Shown here: in pieces, positions 25,901-37,067 of the stretch
Layout: each line of letters begins with the position of its first letter
How positions within the stretch are numbered: position 1 is the first letter of the stretch
NCBI GenBank assembly: GCA_905250075.1
Contig: CAJNOP010000108.1
Coordinates: forward strand, 248,001-312,000
Length of the DNA: 64,000 nucleotides
DNA from: Rotaria sp. Silwood1
Lineage: Eukaryota; Rotifera; Eurotatoria; Philodinida; Philodinidae
Reading direction: 5' to 3'
The notes under the pieces: model-generated
Seen by the model: the letters and a program-made list of their open reading frames with translations, nothing else
Told to the model about the DNA's origin: nothing
Database searches by the model: none
Translations under genes and position numbers: made by a program

Positions 25901-26689
25901 TTCAACATATGGATGAGCTTCGGCAACTGTAAAAGAAAAAGATGTAAAGACAATATTAAGCCGAAGTTACAATGATCGTAAATGCTTGGGTTTGGTAGAA
26001 AACGCAGAAAAGGATAATATCGAATAGGAGAAAGCCGAAGACGCTCATGTAGAAGGACGAAATACAGCAATGGAAAACATCGAATAGTCTATAATGTACA
26101 ACATTTAACATTTATGATAATCTTACCGACAAGAAGAAATATATTGGATCATATGAAATAAGAGACCTAAAAGATCTAACTGTATTACCATTAACTCCAT
26201 GTTTGATCTGACCGAAGTAATAATCGTAAAACATCAAACAGCTGCTTTCCGGCGATGTAATTACTGTTGACTCGTGTTAGGATGTAGGTGTGCTTAGTAC
26301 ATTGCCTAAAAGGCGACTTATACGCACATAAACACTGACTCCAAGCCCAATGGCCACCAACTCACTCACAACCAGACTTCACTATACCGAAACTCTAACT
26401 CACATCCACACCTATACCCACATTCGAGTGGCTTTTGTTTTGCATGAGAGTGTTATATGCTGCGACCAAAACCTGAGGAACTAACCAGGTGGGGATGTGA
26501 AAAGACTAATAAAACTGTATGCTAAACCAACAAAATCCGCGTGGCTATTCGTGATAAGAAAGCAGTATATCGTATATAGACTGAACAGAAAATAACAGAA
26601 AATGGCAGTGATATGGATAATAACGGGAGAATGTGAAAAAATTTTTGACTGAAACAAAAGCAATTTTGTGGGGCAACATCCGACACCAT
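19982..26689. other. Gene-free region, CA-rich islands and stray ORFs
   Basis: No gene is supported over 6.7 kb. Noted: a C/A-rich, higher-GC stretch at about 21320-21690 (cacacccattc and similar), responsible for two chance ORFs, and a similar C/A-rich island at 26340-26430. The longest stray ORF (25298-25744, minus, 148 codons) has no recognisable motif, no clear splice context and overlaps others, so I leave it uncalled. Confidence 0.45.
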
Positions 26690-28632
26690 CTTGAATCCAA
26701 CTATTATTTGGCTAGCAAAGTATTTTGGTAAACCATTCGCTGACTTCGTAACGAATAATCTAGATTATGCTCACTGTAAAAAATGTCGCTGGTGAACTCT
26801 TGATACTCAACAAGACAGTCTCAATAGATGGAATGAAGATTTTGTGAAATTCTGCATCCTATCGTCTGATTCGTTAGGTACATTAAGTAAATGGCAATTG
26901 AATGCAGCTGATGATATCTTCTTGGCAGAGATTAGTGACAACCATTAAATCATTTAAAATCAGTAAAGCTGCTGAAGTGGACGGAAGAAGACGAAAGATG
27001 CTAAAATCTCTTAGCTTTAGAGGCATGGGTCGGCTTACTCATATGTGCTGTGAGGTGTTGAAAATCTGAAAATCCTGACAAAATGACAGAAGAAGATTTT
27101 TCTGCTTATTTTCTAAACAGGAGATCGGAGGGAGTGTTCAAAATAGAGACGAATTACTCTACTCAGTTTAGCCGAAAAGTCAACAACAGAGTGATCGAAT
27201 CAAAATACGGAGAAGTAATCGAACCATATATTCAAGACACGCAATGTACATTTGGCATGAAACGAGAGATAACGAATCGAATTTTTACGATGACATGAAA
27301 CAGTTGAAACATCGTCAGATTTCGCCAAATCCGTTTATACATTGTTCATTGGCTTACAGAAGATATATGATCTAGTTTCATAAGAGTTGCTTCACATATT
27401 GTTGATTAAATGTGGAATTAATGGTCGTGTATTATTTGCGATTCATTCGTTGTAGGATGGCTGAAAAAAATGTGTTCGTATAAATGGTAACAAATCAGAT
27501 TCGTTCTGAAGAAACATTGAGTTACGACAAAGAAGCGTATGATCGCCATTGCTATCTGTAATCTTCTTGGACAAATATCTTGGAAAAGTACCAGCCTGTA
27601 TAAAATAAAAGTTGGTAGTGTCAAGGTGGATTCTCTTCTTCTTGAAGATGACGAGGCTACTCTAACATATTAATATAAAATGTACCGTATATGTCGCGCT
27701 TTGCGGCACAATGCATGATGTATTAAAGTGTGAGACGAGGTGCTCGCTGCGACGAATACTACACGTTTTGAAAATGCAGTTCAAATCTATTCTTCTGAAG
27801 CCTGGCATGCTTTCTAAAAAATTAAGTAACTTCTACCTTTGCAGCTTAATTGGAGTTACTATTATTGATTCTTCGATCTCAAGACGGAAAATTCTAAGAT
27901 CTAGTCAGTCCAGGTACATTTGATCATGGTAGGACTGCTTTGAGGCAGTCCATTCTACGAAATCGATTACTATCTAAACACATTCTAGAACAATGGCTAA
28001 CCGAGAAATAATCTAGAAAACTGGATATTCGAAGATATGTAAGTTCGGTGTGCTCAGCAGAGCCGATTATGTTTAGCTGCACACGCAAATCAAAAACGGC
28101 GAATGCATGGTTTGTCAATAGACTACGACTCTATCGTGAGCAGTACATAAATGTAACACAGTTTTATTTGGCGAGTATTTCTGGCTAAGGACGATGGATA
28201 TTGACTGAGCGAGGTCGATTTCGAATATAAGCTGTTGAAACAAGCTTTTTGCAGAGCAGCTATCCAGACAATCCAAGATGAAATTCGCGATTCGGACATA
28301 CGTGCAGTCTCTGGAACGATGGTCTACTTCTTCACATCGAATGATTACCACTATGATGCCTGAGATATGTCTTGAAAATGTCACACAAAAGACTTTTCTA
28401 CCGAATATTTTAAGCTACGTCTGTGGGAAAAAGATCATTAAAATGTTTACAAATCGATTGGCACAAATCCATCAAGAAACTCTGTCACAAGCATCTAGAA
28501 TTTAAAAGGGCCGATGTGGAACATATGGCGAAAGATCGAAATAGATGGAAGTCACTACTAAATAGGTTCAAGTTCCTAGCCAGAAAGACTAAGAGAAAGA
28601 AAATGAATGAACGAGTGAAATGTCTTAGTTAA
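26690..28632 (+). mobile_element. Dead LINE (non-LTR retrotransposon) remnant
   Basis: The plus strand, in shifting frames, shows the order of motifs of a LINE ORF2. First comes a pre-RT segment LDTQQDSLNRWNEDFVKF (about 26800-26855), then IKSFKISKAAEVDG (about 26946), matching the usual GKA-G-D-G start of the RT domain. An RT C-terminal piece YLCSLIGVTIIDSSISRRKI follows near 27832-27890, and the terminal VEHMAKDRNRWKSLL with a basic tail ends near 28632. Stops and frameshifts are many and the catalytic YADD box was not found. The clade (RTE, CR1 or Jockey-like) is not resolved. Confidence 0.7.
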
Positions 28633-29776
28633 TTGTGAATGCTGATATAAATATCTATAATAGAATTCGAACAACAATAGCAAGAAATTCGTTTGACGAT
28701 TGTGTAACGGAAGCAAACATTGGGTTAAAAGAGAACGTTTGTTGATATTTACTGTTATTTTATCATACTTAGTCAACTATATTTATAAAGTTGCAGTACT
28801 CTTCCAAAGAAGCAGTAATGACAGTTCTCCTACTACTGTACGTGTATTCAATAGTGTTATAAGACTTGTTTCATGAAACTATCAATTTTATGTGAAACAA
28901 ATGAAATACTTTCATTCTGGCGTAAAATGTGTCGTCGCGAAATGAAATAATTGGCAAAATACATTCGTTATCTTTCGCTGTAAATAAAAGGAAATGTACT
29001 CAAGTTTTATATAATGTTGTCTCTATCACGCTTACGAAATTCGATGATGTTTGCCGTCGATCAAGTGCCTATGAACATGAACCAATGAACGTATCCAATG
29101 AAAATATTTGATACATCCAAATAATTTACTAGCAATGCATATTTTAAAACGAAGTTTTCTTCACTTACGGTAGGTGTGGGTATGGGTAAGAGCAAGGTAC
29201 TGATTCTACTCATAGTAAAAGCCCACACCCATACCAATACACACTCGCATCAACATTCACAACCATCTACAAACACATATGTCCCCCATATCTACATCTA
29301 CATTTCACAACAGCCGAGAATGTAGACAATAAAATGACACAACCTTCTGACTGAACAACTCAATTTCAATCTATATAATCACTAAATAGATAAATCTATT
29401 TAAACAAAGATTTGTTTTAATATTTCTACTTCTAATACCAATTCTTGCATTAACATTATTATAAGCTAGAAGCAAAAGAGAAGTCATTTAATTCTTTTTG
29501 ATTGCAGACTCCATATTAGACAGTGACATAGTTAGTGGATGCAGAAAACAGTGATACACGAAAATTGTCGGAAATGTTATGAGATTAATTTTTTCTAGAA
29601 ATTTGGACAAAAATAACAAGATTTCTTTACAATCGATTCGAATACTGTCAATCATCCTGAAATCGACAATCATCTTATATCTAGTCATTACTTACAAAAT
29701 TCTATCGCAGCTCAACAGAAGAAAGCAGTAATATATGGTAATTTTACTACTCAATGCTTCTCTTTCAGCAAAATGC
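28633..29776. other. Gene-free stretch with a C/A-rich inverted pair
   Basis: AT-rich. At 29170-29190 a G-rich arm (taggtgtgggtatgggta) faces a C-rich arm at 29221-29252 (cccacacccataccaatac). No coding support. Confidence 0.5.
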
Positions 29777-30340
29777 ACACTAAAATAAAATGTGTCGCAC
29801 TCATGTGTCGCAAGTTGTAGTGTCGCAGGTTCAAACGCGAGCATTTGTCACATACGAATTTGTCGTATTCTATCTGCTGACTATGCGTTCACTGTTTTAG
29901 TTTGCACACATAGATCTACACAGACATGCGACTGAACATACGAAACTTATATATATACTTACAAATTTTTTTTTTCTAGATTACTTCTGGGTTATTTTTT
30001 TGTCGAGAAAATGCCGATATCGATCGATGATCGGATGAGGACTACCCTGAAGCGGTCTGATGGACATCAGACCAAGTCGAGCGCGGACAGATCTCAAGAA
30101 TTGATCTGCTCGAGTTTTCAAATGGTGAATGATTATATGGAAAAAATTGGAAAAATAGTCTGATTTTCTGTTACACAAAAAAATGAAAAAAGCAGGGCAT
30201 ACTAGATTTGAACAACGTTTTCAGAATGTGCCGCATGTGTCGTACAAGAATGTGTCGCAACTAGCACTTCATATCGTACTTAAATATGTCGTATATTGTG
30301 TCCTAAAGTACGACACATGTAACACATTTTATTTTAGTGT
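29777..30340. mobile_element. 564-bp MITE with perfect 19-bp TIRs
   Basis: acactaaaataaaatgtgt at 29777-29795 is the exact reverse complement of acacattttattttagtgt at 30322-30340. Weaker similarity continues inward (catgtgtcg / cgacacatg) and three bases outward. The interior repeats tgtgtcg[ct]a at least seven times in direct or inverted form. No ORF resembles a transposase and no target duplication is clear. Confidence 0.8.
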
Positions 30341-30970
30341 ACATAATTTGACAATTTGTCTCCCAGATATAGAAATGCCTGAACTGAAGATCTAAATACA
30401 TATTACTTATATTGTAGATGATTTATCTTAAGTACAAAACTAAATTAGCTGAGCATCACAGTCCAGTCAAATCTTTTGAATAGCAAGAAGAATCCTAGTA
30501 AATTTCTTATCCACACTATCCCGGTCATTATTGAATGTATCAAAAATCTCTATCGAGATACCGGAATCTAGATCTACGATTATCTATATCAGAAAGAGTT
30601 AATATTGTCTTAGTTGAAAATTTTTCAGAAAAAAAACACTTAGTTTCACGAATACTATAACGAAAATATTGGCCCTGGCACTAAAATATTGTAACGAAAT
30701 GTCACACAATGTATCCATCTATATGTGTCGGTAACGCCAAGGGCACTGTATGAGTCTTCAATATTTGATCATTCTTTGATCAAATACCATAATATCCAAG
30801 ATAAGTCCCCCCAAATCTGCCTGATTCTACTTAAAGCGCCCCGGATGATTTTTTTCCGATTTATTTATCTCAAATGAAGCATCTAGTCAAACTAAGGTCA
30901 AGTCTAAAACACTAAATCATTTATTTTTTCTTATCACTGTAAGCTGAAATAAGTATACCAAGTATACTTA
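30341..30970. other. Intergenic, nothing seen
   Basis: AT-rich sequence without coding, RNA or repeat structure that I can support. Confidence 0.4.
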
Positions 30971-31626
30971 CGAGGGAAGTCCCAACATGTCCAACCGCTT
31001 TTCCGTTAAAACATACATGGCTGTAGGAAGTTCACTGCAATGATTTCCAATATCACAATCTTAACTATTTATATGCCTTTTTATATTCAAGGTCATAACT
31101 ACCAGCTGTATTCTGACAACGTCATTTTTCATCAAATTCAATTTTTAATCAGTCTACTATGTTTTACTAGACAAAATATCGGCAGTAATACTTTTCTAAA
31201 AACACTTCAACCTTAGTTTTGGAATACTAAAGTGCATCATTAGACAGAGAGATTAAATATGTAATACAGAAGATAACTTTTTGTAATTTTCTCATTATGC
31301 GAGGAAAACTAATCTTCAAAAAGCACTTTTGTATATTATATCTTTTTTCGCCTGGTGAAGCATTTTAGTATTCTAAAACTAACATTGAAGTGTTGTTAAA
31401 AAAGTATTACTGCCGATATTTTATTTAGTAAAACATAGTAGACTGATTAGAAATTGAATTTGATGAAAAATGACCTTGTCAGAATACAGTTGGTAGTTAT
31501 GACCTAGAATCTAAAAAGACATATAAACCGCTACGATTGTGATATTGGAAATCATTGCAGTGAACTTCCTACAGCCATGTATGTTTCAACGGAAAAACGG
31601 TTGGATACTTTGGGTACTTCTCTCGT
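30971..31626. mobile_element. Fold-back element with about 270-bp arms
   Basis: The left arm (30971 to about 31240) and right arm (about 31355 to 31626) are reverse complements with modest divergence. For example, gaagttcactgcaatgattt near 31028 pairs with aaatcattgcagtgaacttc near 31549, and aatatcggcagtaatacttt pairs with its complement near 31407. The ends read CGAGGGAAGT and ACTTCTCTCG, next to TA on each side. Together the arms could form one very long hairpin. The ends resemble those of the element at 52661. Confidence 0.8.
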
Positions 31627-32264
31627 TAGTCAAAAGCAAAATTGCTCAAAACAGTTGTGTTCAGTATTTTGACATCATCTCACGAATGTTTTTGCTGTTC
31701 GAGTTCGGAGATATTTCCATTGATAGTGAAGTGTTTAGATAAGATATCCATTCTGTCTAAGTGAATAGCACATGACTTTTAAAAAAAAAATCGCTATTGC
31801 TCCAAACCTGTTCAAAACTTGTGAAATGCCTCTTTTTGAAATAACAGTGTTTTTGATTTTTCTTTTGTGTGATAAAAAGTAATACAGTTCTACTTTTACC
31901 AGTGACGACTCTCTTTTCAAGGCACATCTTTTAAAAATAAATTGTCCAGAGTAACAAAACTTAGAGGTCAAGTTAGCATGAACTACACTGTGGTTTATCG
32001 TGGCTAATGACGATTAATCCTACCATCTTTTTCTCCATGTAGTCATACAATATCCTAAAACTCACAAAGCCTTACTTCAGAATTATATTGAACGTATGAA
32101 ACTGGGTCCAACAAGCTATTCAGAATGATTTTCTACTTGTAACTAGCACAGTTAAGATAATGGATCCACTGTATGGATATATGGTAGATGAAACTAACAG
32201 TATTTTGATAATAATTTCAGAATAATAGCATCTATCGAGTTCGGATTTTTATCTGTTGATAGGT
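31627..32264. other. Intergenic, nothing seen
   Basis: No gene or clear repeat. A few bases after each fold-back element could be element ends that I could not place. Confidence 0.4.
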
Positions 32265-32930
32265 GGTTAAAAAGGCTACATAAATATAACTTTTTCAAAC
32301 TCAATATACCCCTAGTCACTTGAGACCTGCTTGGACGCATGATGTTCAGAGTACAAGCTTGCTAGTTTTTGACTATTATTCGAATAGTTTTGGATTAGGA
32401 AATCACAGTCTGAGTCACAACTAATATCATAATCGGAATCAACATGAAAAACTCAGTGGATTCATATAGATTTCAGATATTTCTGAAAATTTCCTTTTTT
32501 TCCATCAAAAAATGTGTCCTCTCACAATAGTTGGTCGCCTTGTTTATTCTTCTGCTACTTTGTTTGTAGTCATATTTTAGAAGTTTGCATACTATGTTTC
32601 CAAAGACAGTTGATGTTTTTTGAGGAAAATCAATTTTTGATGTACCCTGACTAGATAGAAATGAGTTTTTCCATCAAGCAAACTAGATTTTTGGAAATAT
32701 TTGAAACACATAGAACTTCACTACGCTTTCTTTGTTGATTCCGATTGTGATACTAGTTACGACTCAGACTGCAATTATCTGAGCAAAAGTGACCCAAATA
32801 TTGGTTAAAAGAAAGTACAAAACTCTACTCTGAAGACGACCTCTATGAGCATATTTCAAGTGACTAGTATTTTCGAGTTTGAAAACTATACATTTTTGCC
32901 GTTTCTGAAACCAGCTATCAAGGGGTAAAG
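32265..32930. mobile_element. Second, more diverged fold-back element
   Basis: The left arm (about 32265-32480) and right arm (about 32690-32930) are inverted. cacagtctgagtcacaacta near 32405 pairs with tagttacgactcagactg near 32755, and aatcggaatcaacatg pairs with ttgttgattccgatt. Divergence is higher than in the element at 30971. Ends are approximate. Confidence 0.7.
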
Positions 32931-34360
32931 AAAGACGCACTCGATATTTTTTATTGTTTAGGAGTTATTATAGAAATACTGTTGCCTCTATTATTCATAT
33001 CTTTATAGGAGGCTCTATGACACCTTTTCACATGAATACGGATCTGAATGAAGAGGAAGTCCAGACAGTCACTTACATTCACACTCGCACGCACATACGA
33101 CATCCATACTAACATCTAAATGATAAATACATATAGAAAATCATACCAAAGTATCTGCTTAGGCCCAGTTTCATGCGTTCAATGCGAATCTGAAGTCAAT
33201 TTTCCTTAGTTTTCAAGAAATCGTATGACTATGCGGAGAAGACGAGGTAAAATTAACTGTTACTAGATATTGTAGATCACAGTGTATTTCATGGTAACCT
33301 GCTTCCCATGTTTACCACTTAGAGCAGTCGTTGTCAAAACATGTGTCTTGACGAGAGCTATCAATCATAAAAGAAGAACTACATAAGTGCTTGCTCGACC
33401 AAAAACTCTCAAAAACCGATACTCTAAGTGGATGCGATTCTCGAATTTTCGACAGTTTTTGACCAATAGCACTTCTTTTTTACTCCATACACTACTCAGA
33501 TAGAATGAGTACGATGCCTATACAGTTCATTATCAATGGAAAAGTTTTCGAACTCGAAAGGCGGAACCATTTGTGAGATAATGTCTTAATAATAAACAAC
33601 TGTTCTTAACTATTTGTGTGTATGTGAATCTTCTCTTGATCTCCGTCCTCATAAACCCTTACGCTCTCTATCAATATTATTGTTGTATTTGTGGCTCCAG
33701 CATGTTATAAATGTTAGTTTTTGCAAAATTTCAATAGAACGAGGATCGTTGACCATGCCTTGCTCATTGAATAGTTTACATTTTTTTCTTTGTTTCTCTC
33801 ATGAATAGCTGATTATTGCAACAAATATATTGATCAAAAACTTCTTTCTTTAATACTGAAAGCACATCATAGACTGATTCTTCTTTAATACTTAGCTGCA
33901 TACATTCGCTGTTATTTGTGGATTTTATGAATAGAAACGTCTCATAGGAGTCTTCTCGATGCTTCACAGCCCTAGGCGATCTCAGGCCTTTGGTTTGATA
34001 TTGCAGTATCGATCAATAACCGTTTTTTAAAGAGAAAATGATGAAATGTCTTAAATTTAGCACTTCGAAAACAAAAGCAATCGCCTTTTCCTTAGATGAT
34101 TTTTTTTTATCTAACTGGCCGAGAAGAAACAATCATCGAAAAAATAGAGCCCATAATTATGTCAGGGCACAAAAAAAAACACTTGGAAATAATGCCTGCT
34201 TTTGTGCATGGTTATTTTGGAAAACATCTATGAAGAAAATCTTCGTTTGCATCATGTCTTGTAGATTCTTCAGCAGTGACGATCTTTCCTCTCTTAATTC
34301 AGCTTCTAGGTATCATCCAAAATAACAACCAAACAAGTACTGATTCTTCATTCCTATATA
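32931..34360. other. TRAF 5' flank with a possible RT fragment
   Basis: Bases about 34038-34100 (plus) encode MMKCLKFSTSKTKAIAFSL, which resembles the N/S-x-x-KT-x-x-I-x-F-S segment that follows the catalytic box of non-LTR reverse transcriptases, so a small LINE scrap is possible. A C/A-rich island lies at 33075-33115. Otherwise nothing is supported. The TRAF promoter should be here. Confidence 0.35.
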
Positions 34361-37067
34361 ATGGTAAGTCTTTTTTTAATTTGAAGTTTCGTTGGAATAA
34401 ATGTATTTTTTCTAGAGTGGCTTATTAAGTTATGGATTTAATGTTCGAAATGAAAACGGATTCGATAGAAAGTATAGATGTCTAGTTTGTTCGCATCTAC
34501 TGAAAAACCCAGTTCAACTAGACTGTGGTCACAGAATATGTCAGACTTGTGTTCATTCTGAGAATAAGTAAGAGAATATCACTTTCACTTTTCATTTCAA
34601 TCAAAAATTTTTTTGTGATAAGTTTTGTTCGATGTTCGGAGTGTCAAGAAGAGACATTACTTTCAGAGGTAAATGAAAAATCTTTATGTATAGTCTTTAC
34701 TATATACCATTTTGTGCAACATCATTCTTTGCTAAAGATACACCTCGACAAAGGCTTTCAAAGAGATATGCAGACATTGGAAGTCAACTGTTTCTCATGT
34801 GAATGGTTTGGACAGTTAAAGAGTTATCAGGTATTTGTCGATGTATTTTATTATTATGTATTGTCACTCGTTCTTTGGATTAAGGATCATCTCGAACAAT
34901 CCCATCGTCAATATAAATGTTCGCATTGTGGAGAATTATTCGATTCTCTATCATTACTCGAACAACATTCGAAGAATTCATGTCCAAAAATACTTGTGAA
35001 TTGTCCTCTTCAGCAATATGGATGTAAAGAACAGGTTTGTTCTTTGCATGATATCGCTTTTCATTCTTATTTCTTTGTTGTAGATGTTTCGTAGTGAGCT
35101 GAAAAGTCATTATCTGACAAAAGAGCATCAAAGAGCTCTTTTGTTTGCCATCGATCAACTTTCTTCACATTCGACAGAAGCATATCAGACATCTGCAATG
35201 GTTGATGCTCATATGAAAATGGAAACTTCAGATCATTCATCTATAGGTAATACCACATCATCTACGACAATGACAACAGATGAGTACAGTAATGAATCAG
35301 ACTATTTGAACGAGATGATTGATCTTTTCTCAAATGGTATTGAGACATTGAATGATGATCTGGGGCGTATGAACGATGAATCAGTACAGAAATGTGAATC
35401 ACTCGAAACAATCGATAAGGTGTTACCGACGATAAAAACATCTATTGAAGAGTCGAATAGCATTTTAGATGCAATAACTACTAACTTAACGATTCTACAC
35501 CAACAATTATCCTCTTTAAAACAACAATATGAAGACAAACAAGTAACTTCTTATGATGGAACATTAATTTGGAAAATCATTCGATTTCAAGAGAAAATGA
35601 GTAAGAATATTTGTTAATAGGGTTAAAAGTTTTCTTCTTACAACAAAATAATTTCTTTTCATGACAATTACGACTTTTATTGATTAATGAGCAATCAATG
35701 AGTAATATAATTAACAATGGAAGATTTTCTACTGTTAGAAAAGAGAGATAGTGTCGGATTACATTAAAGCTCCTACCACCTAACTAATAAAATTAAAAAT
35801 ATGAGCTACTCATAACGTGGGTCAAACGATATAATGATTTTTTTAAGGATTTACAGTATATTGAGTAAAAATGTACTTCATACTTACGAATAAATTTTTA
35901 AAAAATTAATGAAAAATGCCCAATATACGATTATCTTCACATATGAAGGACATAAATCAACATATTTTATATGTCATAAAATATTTTAAAATTTATTTTT
36001 AAGTTAGAAACAAATTTAATCTTATGCAATTTGACGAGCTCTATCCAACTGTGGCGAAAAAAGCAGTAATTAAATGTTGCCTTATGGATATCTTACATCC
36101 TATATAAATAACTAAAAGTTCCATTATTTCACTTGATGCATGTCATGGACAAGTCGTATTTGAAATTTATTAGTTTGTTAGTTTGAGTTTTAATTTGCCT
36201 CAGATATGTCTAATGCTCTTTCCTCTCAATAGAAAAACTTGCATTGTGTGTAGAAAAAATAGAAATAAGAAATTATTAAAAAGTTTGACATAGTCAAGTT
36301 ACATGTATAAAAGTATTCTAAATAGTTCTCTCTTTAAAAAAAAATACTGAATACTCTTCAAAAATAGAAGATTTTAGAGAACCCTATACTGACATGCAGT
36401 GTGTCGTGCTTTCTATCAATAATTCTATTGTCATATATAGAAAAGATCAATGGAAATAGTAAACATTTTTTTTTCAGCCGATGCGAAATCTGAACGACAA
36501 GTGTCTATATATTCGCCACCATTTTTCTCGTCACCTACGGGTTACAAAATGCGAGCCCGCCTATACTTGAATGGAGACGGGAATGCTCGCCGTACTCATA
36601 TGTCTCTATTCTTCGTTTTAATGCGTGGTCCTAATGATTCTATACTTCCGTTCCCTTTTAGTTATAAGGTTACGTTTTGTCTCTTCGATCAAACTAACCA
36701 ACAACAGCATATTATTGACTCGTTTCGCCCTGATACTAAATCTAATAGTTTTCAACGACCACGTTCGGATATGAATATCGCGAGTGGCATTCCAAAATTC
36801 GTTCCTATTACTATATTTGAAAATCCTAATAATCCATATGTTAAAGACGATACAATGTTTATCAAAGTAATGGTCGATTTTGAAAATATGGCGAAGAACA
36901 TGTTACCATACGTATTAAATTTAAATCCTGCCTTACCAATGCATACTCAACAGTGGATGATACGTCAAGAAATTGAAAGAAAAGCACACCAATCGCAACT
37001 AACTTCTCAAGGAACTTCGACGAATAACGAAGTAAAAGTGCTGAACAACAACTCAAAAAGCCACTAG
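34361..37067 (+). CDS. TRAF-family adaptor / RING E3 ligase
   Basis: Complete seven-exon gene, 516 residues: 34361-34363, 34416-34567, 34623-34668, 34738-34830, 34885-35034, 35084-35600, 36478-37067. The ATG stands alone as a three-base coding exon followed by gtaagt. The RING finger (about 23-63) has C-x2-C, CGH, C-x2-C and CSEC ligands. TRAF-type zinc fingers (about 95-150) and a helical coiled coil (about 220-300) follow. The MATH/TRAF-C domain (about 305-470) has YDGTLIWKI, GYKMRARLYLNGDG, SFQRP, MNIASG and YVKDDTMFIK. TRAFs link TNF-receptor/IL-1R/TLR-type receptors to NF-kB and JNK signalling. The TRAF-C sequence is close to the TRAF1/2/3/5 group. I do not choose a number. A short tail rich in Q and N ends the protein. 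Confidence 0.95.

Noticed and set aside
30000..30120. Possible hammerhead-like motif (ctgatgg...)
   Set aside because: The conserved core CUGANGA...GAAA is not complete and the required stems are absent.
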